Source: Sphingosinicella terrae
GTDB lineage: Bacteria; Pseudomonadota; Alphaproteobacteria; Sphingomonadales; Sphingomonadaceae
Assembly: GCF_003347635.1 (NCBI RefSeq)
Contig: NZ_QDFY01000011.1
Span: 82,245-146,244 of the forward strand
DNA length: 64,000 nt
Direction: 5' to 3'
Numbering within the stretch: position 1 is the stretch's first letter; the number at the start of each line of letters is the position of its first letter. The notes under the pieces were generated by a model, which was given only the letters and a program-made list of their open reading frames with translations, ran no database searches and was not told the origin of the DNA. This document shows, piece after piece, positions 27,883 through 36,995 of the stretch. Position numbers and translations under genes: made by a program.

Positions 27883-28206
27883 ATGGCAGACGCAGGGACG
27901 ATCAGGAAGCCGTCCGTGGGCACGCTGACGCGCGCCGACCTCGCCGATATCGTGCATCGGGAGATCGGCCTTTCCCGCGCCGATTCCGCCAACATCGTCG
28001 AGGGCATTCTCGGCCATATGTGCGGTGCCCTGGGCGACGGGGAGAACGTCAAGATCTCCGGCTTCGGCAGTTTCATCCTGCGCGACAAGGGCGAGCGGGT
28101 GGGACGCAATCCCAAGACCGGGGTCGAGGTCCCGATCGCGCCGCGCCGCGTTCTTACCTTCCGCGCCAGTCAGATCATGCGCGAGCGGATCGCCCGCGGC
28201 GGCTGA
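27883..28206 (+). CDS. ihfA: Integration host factor subunit alpha
   Basis: DNA-bending nucleoid protein that pairs with IHF-beta. The 107 residues show the HU/IHF fold: [39 protein letters not shown], then the DNA-inserting beta arm [20 protein letters not shown]. The N-terminal ten residues extend beyond the usual E. coli start, as in many alphaproteobacteria. ATG 27883 has GGGAGG upstream. It is 7 bp from the merR gene. Confidence 0.95.
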   Translation: MADAGTIRKPSVGTLTRADLADIVHREIGLSRADSANIVEGILGHMCGALGDGENVKISGFGSFILRDKGERVGRNPKTGVEVPIAPRRVLTFRASQIMRERIARGG

Positions 28207-28213
28207 TCGCCGG

Positions 28214-28609
28214 ATGGCCCCGCCGACCCAGAAGAGCGAACACGCCTTCCGGACGATCGGCGAGCTTGCCGCCGAGCTCGGGCTGCCGCAGCACATATTG
28301 AGATATTGGGAAACGCGCTTCCCGCAGCTGCGGCCGCTGCAGCGCGCGGGCAACCGGCGCTATTACCGGCCCGCCGACGTCGCTCTCGCGAGACGGATCA
28401 ACAAGCTCCTCAACGAAGACGGCTACACCATAAAGGGGGTTCAGCAGCTGCTCGCGCGCGGCGATGCCGACGATCCGGCCGCAACTTCGATCTCGCCTGC
28501 TGCCGGGTCTCCCCCACCGCCGGAGACTCCATCATCCCCTTTTCCGGTGGAGGCACTGCGGGAGATCCGCCGCAGCCTCGCCGACGCCCTCGCTGAAGCC
28601 GAGGTCTGA
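28214..28609 (+). CDS. MerR-family transcriptional regulator
   Basis: A 131-residue regulator with the MerR winged helix at the N-terminus ([62 protein letters not shown]). The C-terminal half is short, proline-rich and lacks metal-binding cysteines, so no metal sensing is indicated. The pairing ihfA-merR is common in alphaproteobacteria. It may regulate the operon through the dyad upstream of ihfA, which is inference. Confidence 0.92.
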   Translation: MAPPTQKSEHAFRTIGELAAELGLPQHILRYWETRFPQLRPLQRAGNRRYYRPADVALARRINKLLNEDGYTIKGVQQLLARGDADDPAATSISPAAGSPPPPETPSSPFPVEALREIRRSLADALAEAEV

Positions 28610-28612
28610 GCC

Positions 28613-28632
28613 GGTTCGCGACAGCGCGAACC
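28613..28632 (+). terminator. Hairpin after merR
   Basis: GGTTCGCG pairs perfectly with CGCGAACC around a 4-nt loop, 4 bp after the merR stop. There is no T-run, so termination would be weak or would need another factor. Confidence 0.4.
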
Positions 28633-28744
28633 TGACGCCTGTCGGCCAGGCCGGGAACGTTCGTTCAAGATTCTAAGCGATTGCAGTCGGACGTTATCGT
28701 CTGGCGACTCGAAAATCGCGGCCTTCCCATAGCCTGGCGCGGCC

Positions 28745-28763
28745 GTTCCGATGCTATCGGAAC
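28745..28763. terminator. Hairpin between convergent merR and sixA
   Basis: An 8-bp perfect stem, GTTCCGAT with ATCGGAAC around GCT, 10 bp from the sixA stop. It could act in either direction in this convergent spacer. No T-run is present. Confidence 0.35.
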
Positions 28764-28773
28764 GCAGCCTGTC

Positions 28774-29316
28774 CTAGGCGTCCTCCGGACCGAGCTCCGG
28801 ATCGACGTCGCGCGGCCGGATGAATCGGCTCAGCCGGCCGGCACCGGCCTCGACGTCGTGCCAGTGGTCGATGGGCAAGGCGATCTCGGCAAGGGTGGCG
28901 GTCGGGTATTTTTCGGCGAGGACGCGGCGAAGCCCGTCGCCTTCCTCTTCCCGCGTCAGCAGCAGCGCCAGCGATTCGAGCCCCGGATTGTGGCCGACCA
29001 GAAGCAGCCGGTCGGCGCCGTCATCGGCCTGCCGGACGAGCTCGAGCAGCGCCGCCGCCGTCGCCAGGTAGGCACGCTCGTCATAGTCCGCGTGGATCGG
29101 CCGGCCATAGCCGTCGGCGAGATCGGCGAGCGTCTCGACCACCCGGGCGGCGGGGGAGGCGATGACCGCGTCGAAATCGATCCCGCGGCTGCGCATCTCG
29201 CGGCCGATCGTGCGCGCCGCTCTCCGCCCGCGCTTGTTCAGCGGTCGGTCGAAATCGCGTAGCGCCGGATCGTCCCATCCGGATTTGGCGTGCCTCAGCA
29301 GCGTCAGGATCTTCAT
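28774..29316 (-). CDS. sixA: SixA-like phosphohistidine phosphatase
   Basis: A 180-residue histidine phosphatase. The catalytic LLRHAKSGWDDPALRDFDRP is at the N-terminus, with KRGRRAARTIG, ASPAARVVETL and the second histidine in LLLVGHNPGLESL. SixA proteins dephosphorylate histidine phosphotransfer domains or PtsO-type proteins; the partner here is unknown. The start overlaps the stop of the upstream helicase gene by 4 bp (ATGA), so the two are coupled. Confidence 0.9.
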   Translation of the reverse strand: MKILTLLRHAKSGWDDPALRDFDRPLNKRGRRAARTIGREMRSRGIDFDAVIASPAARVVETLADLADGYGRPIHADYDERAYLATAAALLELVRQADDGADRLLLVGHNPGLESLALLLTREEEGDGLRRVLAEKYPTATLAEIALPIDHWHDVEAGAGRLSRFIRPRDVDPELGPEDA

Positions 29317-32021
29317 GCGTCTTCCCGGCAGGCGACCGCTGATTCGGCGCCGGCGAGTCGCTCACCTACATGCTCGATGGCTTCGGCGAGATGAACCCGC
29401 CGCACCGGCACTCCGGGGGGAAAGGCGCCGAGCAGGCGGGTGGGCGTCGCCGCGGAGAGAAGGACGAAGATGCCCCGATCGCCGCTCCGCCGGATGAGCC
29501 GTCCGAAGGCCTGGGCGAGCCGTGCCCGTACCACCCGGTCGTCATAGGCGGATCCGCCGCCGGCGGCCCGGCGCGCGGCATGGAGCACCGTCGGTCGCGG
29601 CCACGGCACGCCCTCCATCACGACGAGCCGGAGCGAATCGCCGGGGACGTCGACGCCGTCGCGAAGCGCGTCGGTGCCGAGCAGCGACGCGCGCGGATCG
29701 TCCCGGAAGATGTCGACCAAGGTGCCGGTATCGATCGGGTCGACATGCTGGGCGTAGAGCGGCAGCCCGGCGCGGGCGAGGCGGTCGGCGATCCGCGCGT
29801 GCACCGCCCGCAGCCGCTGGATGGCGGTGAACAGGCCGAGCGTTCCGCCCTGCGCCGCCTCGATCAGCCGCCCATAGGCGCCGGCCAGCGCGGCGATGTC
29901 GCCCTTCCGGACGTCGGTGACGATCAGCACCTCGCTCGAAGCGGCATAGTCGAACGGGCTGGCTGCCTCGAACCGGCCGGCGGGGCTGGGGACGTGGCAG
30001 GCGCCGGTGCGCGCCTCGGCATGGCTCCAATCCTCGCCGCCGCCGCGCAGGGTCGCCGACGTGACCAGGATGCCGTGGGCGGGCTTGATCACGACCTCGG
30101 CGAGCGGACGGGTCGGGTCGAGCCAGTGACGATGGAGACCGATGTCGAACTCCCGCCCCTCGACCCGGTCCACCGCCAGCCAGTCGACGAAGTCCGCGTC
30201 GGCGGGGCCGCCGATCCGGGCCGCCAGCGCGATCCAGCCGGACAGCGTCTGGCAGCGCCAGGTCAGCCCGCCGATCGCGCCTTCGACCCGTGCCCGCGCC
30301 TGCGCGTCGAGCCAGTCCGGCGAATCCTCGATCACCGCCTCCAGCCGCTTTGACAGCGCGACCAGCGGCCGCAGCAATCGCTCGAGCGCCTCGACCGCCG
30401 GCGCCGCCGCGTCGACGAGCGCTGAATCGGGCTCGGCGAGCTCGGTCTCGAGGCCGTAGCCGGCGTCCTGCGCCGTGGCGCGCGCGAAGACGGTGCCGCG
30501 GACGGCGGCGAGCAGCTTCTCGATCGGTCCCAGCGCGATGCCTTCGGCGAGCCGCTGCAGCCAGCCGTCGCCGGGAAGCTCCCCGGCGGCCTGCACTGCG
30601 GCCTCGAGCGCTTCCGCGCCGGCTTCGTCATAGGAGGCGACGTCGGACAGGCGCGCCGCGAGGCCCCGCCGCCGCCCGCGCGACTTGCCTTCCGGTCCGA
30701 CGATCCAGCGCCTCAGCTCGATCGCTTCCTGCCCGGTCAGGGCGGCGGCGAAGGTCGAATCGGCGGCGTCGAAGAGGTGGTGGCCCTCGTCGAACACGAT
30801 CCGGGTCGGGATCTGTCCGCTCTCGCGGCCGCGCGCGGCATTGACCATCAAGAGGGCATGGTTGGCGATGACCAGATCCGCATCCTGGCTCGCGCGCGCC
30901 GCCCGTTCGATGAAGCAGCGGCGATAATGGGGGCAGCCGGCATAGACGCATTCGCCGCGCCGGTCGGTCAGCGCCGTCGCGCCCGCCCGCCGGAACAGGC
31001 TGGTGAGCCAGCCGGGCAGGTCGCCGCCGACCATGTCGCCGTCCTTGCTATAGGCGGCCCAGCGCGCGACCAGCTGCGCCAGCACCGCCGCGCGGCCGGC
31101 AAAGCCGCCCTGCAGCGCGTCCTCGAGGTTGAGCAGGCACAGATAGTTTTCGCGTCCCTTGCGCACGACGATCCGGCGGCGGCGCTCGGCCTCGTCGGGA
31201 AACAGCCTGACGCCCTCCCGGTCGAGCTGGCGCTGGAGCGCCTTGGTATAGGTCGATATCCAGACGGCGCCGTCCGCCGCTTCTGCCCAGACGGAGGCGG
31301 GCGCGAGATAGCCGAGCGTCTTGCCGATGCCGGTGCCGGCCTCGGCGAGGAGCAGGTTCGGCTGTCCCTCGGCGCGGCGCGGCGCGAAGACGGCGGTGGC
31401 GCGCGCGGCATAGGCGCGCTGCCCCTCGCGCGGCTCCGAACCACGCCCGGTCAGCCGCGCCAGACGCTCCACCGCCGCCTCGGCATCGATGCTGACCGGC
31501 CGCGGCTGCGCCCGGCCGCCTTTTTCCTCCCATTCGGGGAGCCGGCTGAACAGCCAGCGCTCGTCCCGGTCGGGTCGCCGCAGCCGCTGGCCGACCAGCC
31601 CCGCCCAAGGCCAGCGCAGCCGGTGAAGCGCCTGCGCGGACGCCCAGGCGCCCTCGCGCTCCGGCCAGTCTTCGCCGAGCCTGTCGAGCAGGGCGGCGGC
31701 GGCGTCGCGCAGGAATCGGGCCGCTTCGCTCGCGCTCTCCGGGGCGTCTAGCCCGAGCGCCTGCGCCAGCCCTTTCGGCGTCGGCACCGCGAAGCGCGCC
31801 GGATGGACGAACGCGTACAGCTCGAGCAGGTCCAGGCCGGACAAATCGGGATAGCCGAGCCGGTTGCCGACCAGGGGCGCGTTGAGCATGATCATCGGCG
31901 TCTCGGCCGCGCGCGCGATCGCCTCGCCGCGGCCGACGGCCGCGATCTCGCCGTCCGGCTGGGCGATCCAGATGCCGGCATGGGTTGCGTGGAGCGCCGG
32001 ATAGGGCAAAGAGGCGGCCAT
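29313..32021 (-). CDS. DinG/XPD-like ATP-dependent DNA helicase
   Basis: A 902-residue superfamily 2 helicase. A family-specific N-terminal domain (about 1-170) has no exonuclease motifs. The Walker A loop AEAGTGIGKTLGYLAP is followed by cysteines in YLCLLNLED and CVYAGCPHYRRCFIERA that suit an XPD-type 4Fe-4S cluster, the DEAH-type motif VFDEGHHLFDAADS, and C-terminal motifs VMEGVPWPRPTVLH and LAQAFGRLIRRSGDRG. Members act in repair or R-loop and G4 resolution. ATG 32021 is preferred over one at 32102, which would overlap the divergent lysS. Confidence 0.9.
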   Translation of the reverse strand: MAASLPYPALHATHAGIWIAQPDGEIAAVGRGEAIARAAETPMIMLNAPLVGNRLGYPDLSGLDLLELYAFVHPARFAVPTPKGLAQALGLDAPESASEAARFLRDAAAALLDRLGEDWPEREGAWASAQALHRLRWPWAGLVGQRLRRPDRDERWLFSRLPEWEEKGGRAQPRPVSIDAEAAVERLARLTGRGSEPREGQRAYAARATAVFAPRRAEGQPNLLLAEAGTGIGKTLGYLAPASVWAEAADGAVWISTYTKALQRQLDREGVRLFPDEAERRRRIVVRKGRENYLCLLNLEDALQGGFAGRAAVLAQLVARWAAYSKDGDMVGGDLPGWLTSLFRRAGATALTDRRGECVYAGCPHYRRCFIERAARASQDADLVIANHALLMVNAARGRESGQIPTRIVFDEGHHLFDAADSTFAAALTGQEAIELRRWIVGPEGKSRGRRRGLAARLSDVASYDEAGAEALEAAVQAAGELPGDGWLQRLAEGIALGPIEKLLAAVRGTVFARATAQDAGYGLETELAEPDSALVDAAAPAVEALERLLRPLVALSKRLEAVIEDSPDWLDAQARARVEGAIGGLTWRCQTLSGWIALAARIGGPADADFVDWLAVDRVEGREFDIGLHRHWLDPTRPLAEVVIKPAHGILVTSATLRGGGEDWSHAEARTGACHVPSPAGRFEAASPFDYAASSEVLIVTDVRKGDIAALAGAYGRLIEAAQGGTLGLFTAIQRLRAVHARIADRLARAGLPLYAQHVDPIDTGTLVDIFRDDPRASLLGTDALRDGVDVPGDSLRLVVMEGVPWPRPTVLHAARRAAGGGSAYDDRVVRARLAQAFGRLIRRSGDRGIFVLLSAATPTRLLGAFPPGVPVRRVHLAEAIEHVGERLAGAESAVACREDA

Positions 32022-32058
32022 TCGCCCGGCATGGACTGCGCGGAACGAAAGGACAACA

Positions 32059-33651
32059 GTGTCGGTGCCATCGGAGCTTCGCGAGGCGGCGAATGTCAGC
32101 AAGGCCTGGCCCTATGAGGAGGCGCGCAAGCTCCTGAAGCGCTATCCGGACGGGCCCGGCGAGCGCCCCATATTGTTCGAGACCGGCTATGGCCCCTCCG
32201 GCCTGCCCCATCTCGGCACCTTCCAGGAGGTGGCGCGCACCCTGATGGTGCGCCACGCTCTTTCGGAGATGGTCGACTGGCCGAGCCGGCTCATCGCCTT
32301 CTCCGACGACATGGACGGCATGCGCAAGGTGCCGCCGGGCGTTCCCCACCAGGACATGATGCACGAGCATCTCGACCAGCCGCTGTCGAAGGTGCCGGAT
32401 CCGTTCGGCTGCGGCCACAAGAGCTATGCCGACCATAATAACGGCCTGCTGCGCCAGTTCCTCGACCGGTTCGGCTTCGACTACGAGTTCCTCTCTTCCA
32501 CCGACTGCTATGGCTCGGGGAGGTTCGACGAGGTTCTGCGCCAGGTGCTTCGCACGTTCGACGACATCATGGCCGTCATGCTGCCGACGCTGCGCGAGGA
32601 GCGGCGCAAGACCTACTCGCCGGTGCTCCCGGTCAGCCGGGTCAACGGCAAGGTGCTCCAGGTTCCCGTCCAGGTCGTCGACCCGGAAGCGGGACTGATC
32701 CGCTATGTCGAGCCCGAGACAGGCGAGACGGTGGACCAGTCCATTCTCTCCGGCGGCGCCAAGCTGCAGTGGAAGGTCGACTGGGCGGCGCGGTGGGTCG
32801 CACTCTACGTCGATTACGAAATGTCCGGCAAGGACCATATCGATGGCGTCATCCAGAGCGGCAAGATCGCCCGTATCCTGGGCGGACGACCGCCGGAAGG
32901 CTTCAATTACGAGCTGTTCCTCGACGAGAATGGCGAGAAGATCTCGAAGACCAAGGGCAATGGCGTCACCATCGACGAGTGGCTGACCTATGCGCCCGAG
33001 GAGAGCCTCGCTTTCTACATCTACCGCGATCCCCGCAAGGCCAAGCAGCTCTCCTTCTCGGTGATCCCGAAGGCGGTCGACGAATATCACCAGTTCCTCG
33101 CCGCCTATCCCGATCAGGAGATCGACAAGAAGCTCGGCAATCCGGTCCATCACGTCCATGCCAGCCAGGTGCCGGCGGCGCAGATGCCGATCAGTTTCGC
33201 CCTGCTGCTGAACCTCGTCGCCGTCGCCTCGACCGACGACAAGGACCTGCTCTGGGGCTTCGTCCGGCGCTATTGCCCGGAAGCGTCGCCCGACAGCCAT
33301 CCCAAGCTCGACGCCCTGCTCGACTACGCCCTCGCTTATTTCCGCGACTTCATCGCCGGCTCGCTGCGCCGGCGGCCGCCGACCGACATCGAGGCCGCGG
33401 CGCTCCGCGATCTCGACGCGCGCCTCGGCCGCCTCGCCGAGGACAGCGATTCCGAGACGATCCAGAACGAGGTGTACGAGGTCGGGAAGACGCACCCGTT
33501 CGAGTCGCTGCGCGACTGGTTCAAGGCGCTGTACGAGATCCTGCTCGGCACCAGCCAGGGACCGCGCATGGGCAGCTTCGTCGCCCTCTACGGCATCGCC
33601 AACAGCCGCCGCCTGATCGCCGAGGCGCTGGAGGCGGTGCCGGCGGCCTGA
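32059..33651 (+). CDS. lysS: Lysyl-tRNA synthetase, class I
   Basis: Charges tRNA-Lys with the class I fold, which in bacteria is found mainly in alphaproteobacteria and spirochaetes and is unrelated to the common class II enzyme. The 530 residues start near SKAWPYEEARKLLKRYP, with the HIGH-type motif in GYGPSGLPHLGTFQE and the KMSKS-type motif in EKISKTKGNGVTIDEW. GTG 32059 has AAAGGA upstream. It is divergent from the helicase with 37 bp between. Confidence 0.96.
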   Translation: MSVPSELREAANVSKAWPYEEARKLLKRYPDGPGERPILFETGYGPSGLPHLGTFQEVARTLMVRHALSEMVDWPSRLIAFSDDMDGMRKVPPGVPHQDMMHEHLDQPLSKVPDPFGCGHKSYADHNNGLLRQFLDRFGFDYEFLSSTDCYGSGRFDEVLRQVLRTFDDIMAVMLPTLREERRKTYSPVLPVSRVNGKVLQVPVQVVDPEAGLIRYVEPETGETVDQSILSGGAKLQWKVDWAARWVALYVDYEMSGKDHIDGVIQSGKIARILGGRPPEGFNYELFLDENGEKISKTKGNGVTIDEWLTYAPEESLAFYIYRDPRKAKQLSFSVIPKAVDEYHQFLAAYPDQEIDKKLGNPVHHVHASQVPAAQMPISFALLLNLVAVASTDDKDLLWGFVRRYCPEASPDSHPKLDALLDYALAYFRDFIAGSLRRRPPTDIEAAALRDLDARLGRLAEDSDSETIQNEVYEVGKTHPFESLRDWFKALYEILLGTSQGPRMGSFVALYGIANSRRLIAEALEAVPAA

Positions 33652-33765
33652 GCCGCCGCGATTGCCCATTGACCTGACGCCCCGGGGCGAGGAAGGAGCC
33701 GCGCGCGCCCTTGCGGCGATCCGGCGGCCGGCGCCGCCTCGTCATCATCATCAGGACCCCGTTTC

Positions 33766-34299
33766 ATGAACATCGATCTCATTCCCGTGGGCGACAATCC
33801 TCCCGAGAGCCTCAACGTCATCATCGAGGTGCCGGTCGGCGGCGAGCCCGTCAAATATGAGTTCGACAAGAAATCGGGCGCCTTGTTCGTCGATCGCATC
33901 CTGCACACGCCGATGCGCTATCCCGCCAATTACGGCTTCATCCCGCACACCTTGTCGCCGGACGGCGATCCGCTGGACGCCCTCGTCGTCGCGCGCTCTC
34001 CTTTCATCCCCGGCTCGGTGGTCCGCGCCCGTCCGATCGCCGTCCTCTCCCTCGAGGACGAGGCCGGCGGCGACGAGAAGCTGCTGACCGTGCCGGTCGA
34101 CACGACCTTCCCTTATTATTCGAATGTCGGCGAGCGCGACGATTTGCCCCAGATCGTGATGCAGCAGATCGAGCATTTCTTCACCCACTACAAGGATCTC
34201 GAATCCGAGAAGTGGGTGCGCGTCGGCCATTGGGAGGGCGCCGAAGTGGCGCGGCGCATCGTCACCGAGGCGATCGAGCGGGCGAAACAGAAGGCCTGA
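33766..34299 (+). CDS. ppa: Inorganic pyrophosphatase
   Basis: Soluble family I pyrophosphatase that pulls biosynthetic reactions forward by hydrolysing PPi. The 177 residues contain VIIEVPVGGEPVKYEFDK, RYPANYGFIPHTLSPDGDPL with the metal signature DGDPLDALV, and HYKDLESEKWVRVGHW. Length is normal for the hexameric bacterial enzyme. It converges with the DUF885 gene. Confidence 0.97.
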   Translation: MNIDLIPVGDNPPESLNVIIEVPVGGEPVKYEFDKKSGALFVDRILHTPMRYPANYGFIPHTLSPDGDPLDALVVARSPFIPGSVVRARPIAVLSLEDEAGGDEKLLTVPVDTTFPYYSNVGERDDLPQIVMQQIEHFFTHYKDLESEKWVRVGHWEGAEVARRIVTEAIERAKQKA

Positions 34300-34371
34300 C
34301 GCGGCGCATGCACGGCTGATCTGGAATGCCTGCGGGGGTTCGGATGGGCGCCGCCGCCGGGCCCGGAGAGC

Positions 34372-36195
34372 CTAGCCCCGCCGCGCCGCGATCCAGTCGT
34401 CGATCTTGCGCTCGAGCACCGGCAGCGGCAGCGCGCCGGTCATCAGCACCTGGGCGTGGAAGTCCTTGAGGTCGAAGCGGTCGCCGAGCGCCTGCTCGGC
34501 CCGCGCGCGAAGCTCGAGGATCTTGAGCTGCCCGGTCTTGTAGGCGAGCGCCTGGCCCGGAATGGCGATGTAGCGCTCGACCTCGGCGACCACCTCGGTC
34601 TCGCTGAGGCCGCTATTGTCGAGCATGTAGCGGATGCCCTGCTCGCGGGTCCAACCCTTGGAATGGATGCCGGTGTCGACGACCAGCCGCATCGCCCGCA
34701 GCATCTCGTCGTTGAGGCCGCCGAAGCGCTGATACGGATCGGTCTCCATGCCGAGCTCGTCCCACAAAGTCTCGGCATAGAGCGCCCAGCCCTCGACGAA
34801 GGCGGTGTTGCCGCCGAAGCGCATGAAGGCGGGGAGCGCTTCATTCTCGTTCGCGAGGCTGATCTGGAAATGGTGCCCGGGCGCGCCCTCGTGGAGATAG
34901 AGCGTCTCCATGCCGTAGGTCCGGCGCGACGGCAGGTCGTAGGCATTGTAGTAGAAGATGCCCGGCCGCGATCCGTCGGGGGTGCCGTCCTGATAGGAGC
35001 CGCCGGCCTCGTTCTGCTCGCGGAAAGCCTCGACCTCCCTGATCTCGAGCCGGGTGCGGGGGATGGTGGAGAAGATCTCGCCGATGCGGGCGTCGACCTG
35101 GCGGCCGATCTCGTAATAGCGATTGCGCATCCAGTCGCGGCTCTCCGGCGCGAATTGCGGGCTGGTCCGCAGATGCTCGAAGAACTGGGCGAGCGTTCCC
35201 TCGAAGCCGACCCGCTGCCGGATCGCATCCATCTCGCCGCGGATGCGCGCCACCTCGCGCAATCCCGTCTCGTGGACCTCCTCGGCGGTGAGCGGCAGCG
35301 TCGTATTCTCCTGGATCAGGCGGCGGTAGAGCCGCTCGCCGCCCGGCATGTGCATCAGGCCGGCGCCGTCGCGCGCGCGCGGCAGATATTCGTTCTGGAG
35401 GAAATCGCGCAGCCGGCGATAGGCCGGGAAGATGCCGTCGCGGATGGCGGCGAGATGGGCCTCGCGAAGCCGGGCCCGATCGGCCTCTGGAACGCCGTCG
35501 GGGAACTCGCGCACCGGGCCGAAATAGGGCGACGCCTCGGGGGCATCGGCAAGCTGGGTGTCGAGCTGGCCGATGACGTTGCGGATCGTCAGCTTGGTCT
35601 CGACGACGCCGCTCGCCATGCCCTCGCGGAAGCGGCCGATGGCGCGGTCGATGAGGGCGACGAATTCGCGGTGCCGCTTGAGGTTGTTCTCATAATCCTC
35701 GACGTTGCGGAACGGCGCCGTGTTGTTGCCCGAGGCGAGCACCGGATAGAAGGTGTGGAAGCCGAAGAAATGGTTGAGCGGCCGCACCGCGGTCAGCGCC
35801 AGCATGTCGGGCTGCAGGTCGGCGAGGTCGTCCTCGCGCTGGAAGCGGAACACGTCGTAGGCGAGCTGGTCGGTGGGATTGAGCGCGGCGCGGTCGATCG
35901 CGGCGAGCGCGGCCAGCTCCTGCTCGGCCGCCGTCCGCTCCGCGGCGTAATAGGCATCGGTGATATAGTCGCCGAGCTGGTCGGCATAGCGATAGTCGCC
36001 GCGGAACAGCGCCGAGATCGGATTGCGGCGGAGATTGGCCTCGTCGCTGTCGCGGAACAGCCGGTGCAGCCGCTCGCTCGCATTCTCCTGCGTCGCGGCA
36101 GCGGGGGCGGCGGCGGGCTGCGACGCGGCGAGGGCGGCCGGCGAGGCGGCGGAGGCGAGAAGGCAGGCGGCGAGCAGCAGGGCGCGGCTTTTCAT
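34372..36195 (-). CDS. DUF885 family exported metallopeptidase-like protein
   Basis: A 607-residue secreted protein of the DUF885 family. A signal peptide (MKSRALLLAACLLASAASPA) precedes a largely helical domain. The probable zinc site is LYLHEGAPGHHFQISLA, a variant of HExxH with a second nearby histidine, followed by FVEGWALYAE. Family members are often called peptidases or lipoproteins but few are tested. The ATG at 36195 has GAGGA 10 bp upstream; ATG 36213 would add six residues. Confidence 0.87.
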   Translation of the reverse strand: MKSRALLLAACLLASAASPAALAASQPAAAPAAATQENASERLHRLFRDSDEANLRRNPISALFRGDYRYADQLGDYITDAYYAAERTAAEQELAALAAIDRAALNPTDQLAYDVFRFQREDDLADLQPDMLALTAVRPLNHFFGFHTFYPVLASGNNTAPFRNVEDYENNLKRHREFVALIDRAIGRFREGMASGVVETKLTIRNVIGQLDTQLADAPEASPYFGPVREFPDGVPEADRARLREAHLAAIRDGIFPAYRRLRDFLQNEYLPRARDGAGLMHMPGGERLYRRLIQENTTLPLTAEEVHETGLREVARIRGEMDAIRQRVGFEGTLAQFFEHLRTSPQFAPESRDWMRNRYYEIGRQVDARIGEIFSTIPRTRLEIREVEAFREQNEAGGSYQDGTPDGSRPGIFYYNAYDLPSRRTYGMETLYLHEGAPGHHFQISLANENEALPAFMRFGGNTAFVEGWALYAETLWDELGMETDPYQRFGGLNDEMLRAMRLVVDTGIHSKGWTREQGIRYMLDNSGLSETEVVAEVERYIAIPGQALAYKTGQLKILELRARAEQALGDRFDLKDFHAQVLMTGALPLPVLERKIDDWIAARRG

Positions 36196-36293
36196 CGGGA
36201 ACGGGATCCTCATCTGGTGTAGGAGTTGGATAATACAGCCGGGTGGCGAGGGCAACCGCCCTGGGTCAGGCTGACGCCGTCGCCGCCGCCGCG

Positions 36294-36971
36294 TCAGTAG
36301 GTGCGGTATTCGGCATAGCCCCAGGGACGCTCGCGATACCATTTGGTGATCACATATTTGGTCCCGGCGGTGACCGGCGATCCCTGGTGGAGGGTGAACG
36401 GATTGGGCTGGCCGTTCGCGTCGAGATTGTTCCAGGCGAGGAGGTTGCCGGCGCGCGGCGCGATCTTGAGCCCCGCCTCCGGAAAGCCGGTCTGGCCGCC
36501 GCCTTCGGGCGTGTTGAGGAACACCATCGCCGTCCAGGTCCGCTGGCCGCCGCTCTTCTGCATCGCCGGCCAATAAGGCTCGGCGGTATGGAAGAAATCG
36601 TGGTGCGGCTTGAACTGCTGGCCGACCGCATAACGCTGGCCCTGGAAGGTCTCGCCATGCTCGGGCTGGATCCCCAGCAGGTCGGTGATCTTCTCCTCGA
36701 TCTGCTTCACCAGCGGATCGGCGGGATCCATGTTGCAGCTCTCGCTGGTCCGGAATTCCGGATCGGCGGTGGGCGAGAGCAGCTGCGACGGCACCCGGTG
36801 GTTGTCGATCAGCCGCATCAGGCCGGCGCATTCGCCCTGGGTGAGGAAGCTGCGCGCGACGTAGATGTCGACCTGGTTGGACGGGATCTTCGACACGGTC
36901 GGGTTGCGCGCCAGCCGGTCGCCGACCCAGCGGCCGATGGCGATCTTGTAGTCGATGACGTTGGAACTCAT
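36294..36971 (-). CDS. Prolyl 4-hydroxylase-like 2OG-Fe(II) oxygenase
   Basis: A 225-residue 2-oxoglutarate and iron dependent dioxygenase. The iron ligands are visible as HHDFF (HxD) and the distal histidine in FTLHQGSPVTAGTKYVITKW, whose lysine would bind 2-oxoglutarate. TWTAMVFLNTPEGGGQTGFP is the typical strand before the distal site. The substrate could be a protein proline or another molecule; nothing nearby decides. It lies 98 bp upstream of DUF885 and 24 bp after the amidohydrolase on the same strand. Confidence 0.88.
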   Translation of the reverse strand: MSSNVIDYKIAIGRWVGDRLARNPTVSKIPSNQVDIYVARSFLTQGECAGLMRLIDNHRVPSQLLSPTADPEFRTSESCNMDPADPLVKQIEEKITDLLGIQPEHGETFQGQRYAVGQQFKPHHDFFHTAEPYWPAMQKSGGQRTWTAMVFLNTPEGGGQTGFPEAGLKIAPRAGNLLAWNNLDANGQPNPFTLHQGSPVTAGTKYVITKWYRERPWGYAEYRTY

Positions 36972-36995
36972 CCGCTCGCTCTCACTCCTGCCTGG

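Noticed and set aside
36196..36831. A 212-codon upstream extension of the DUF885 frame.
   Set aside because: It overlaps the oxygenase gene in another frame and would bury a clear signal peptide.
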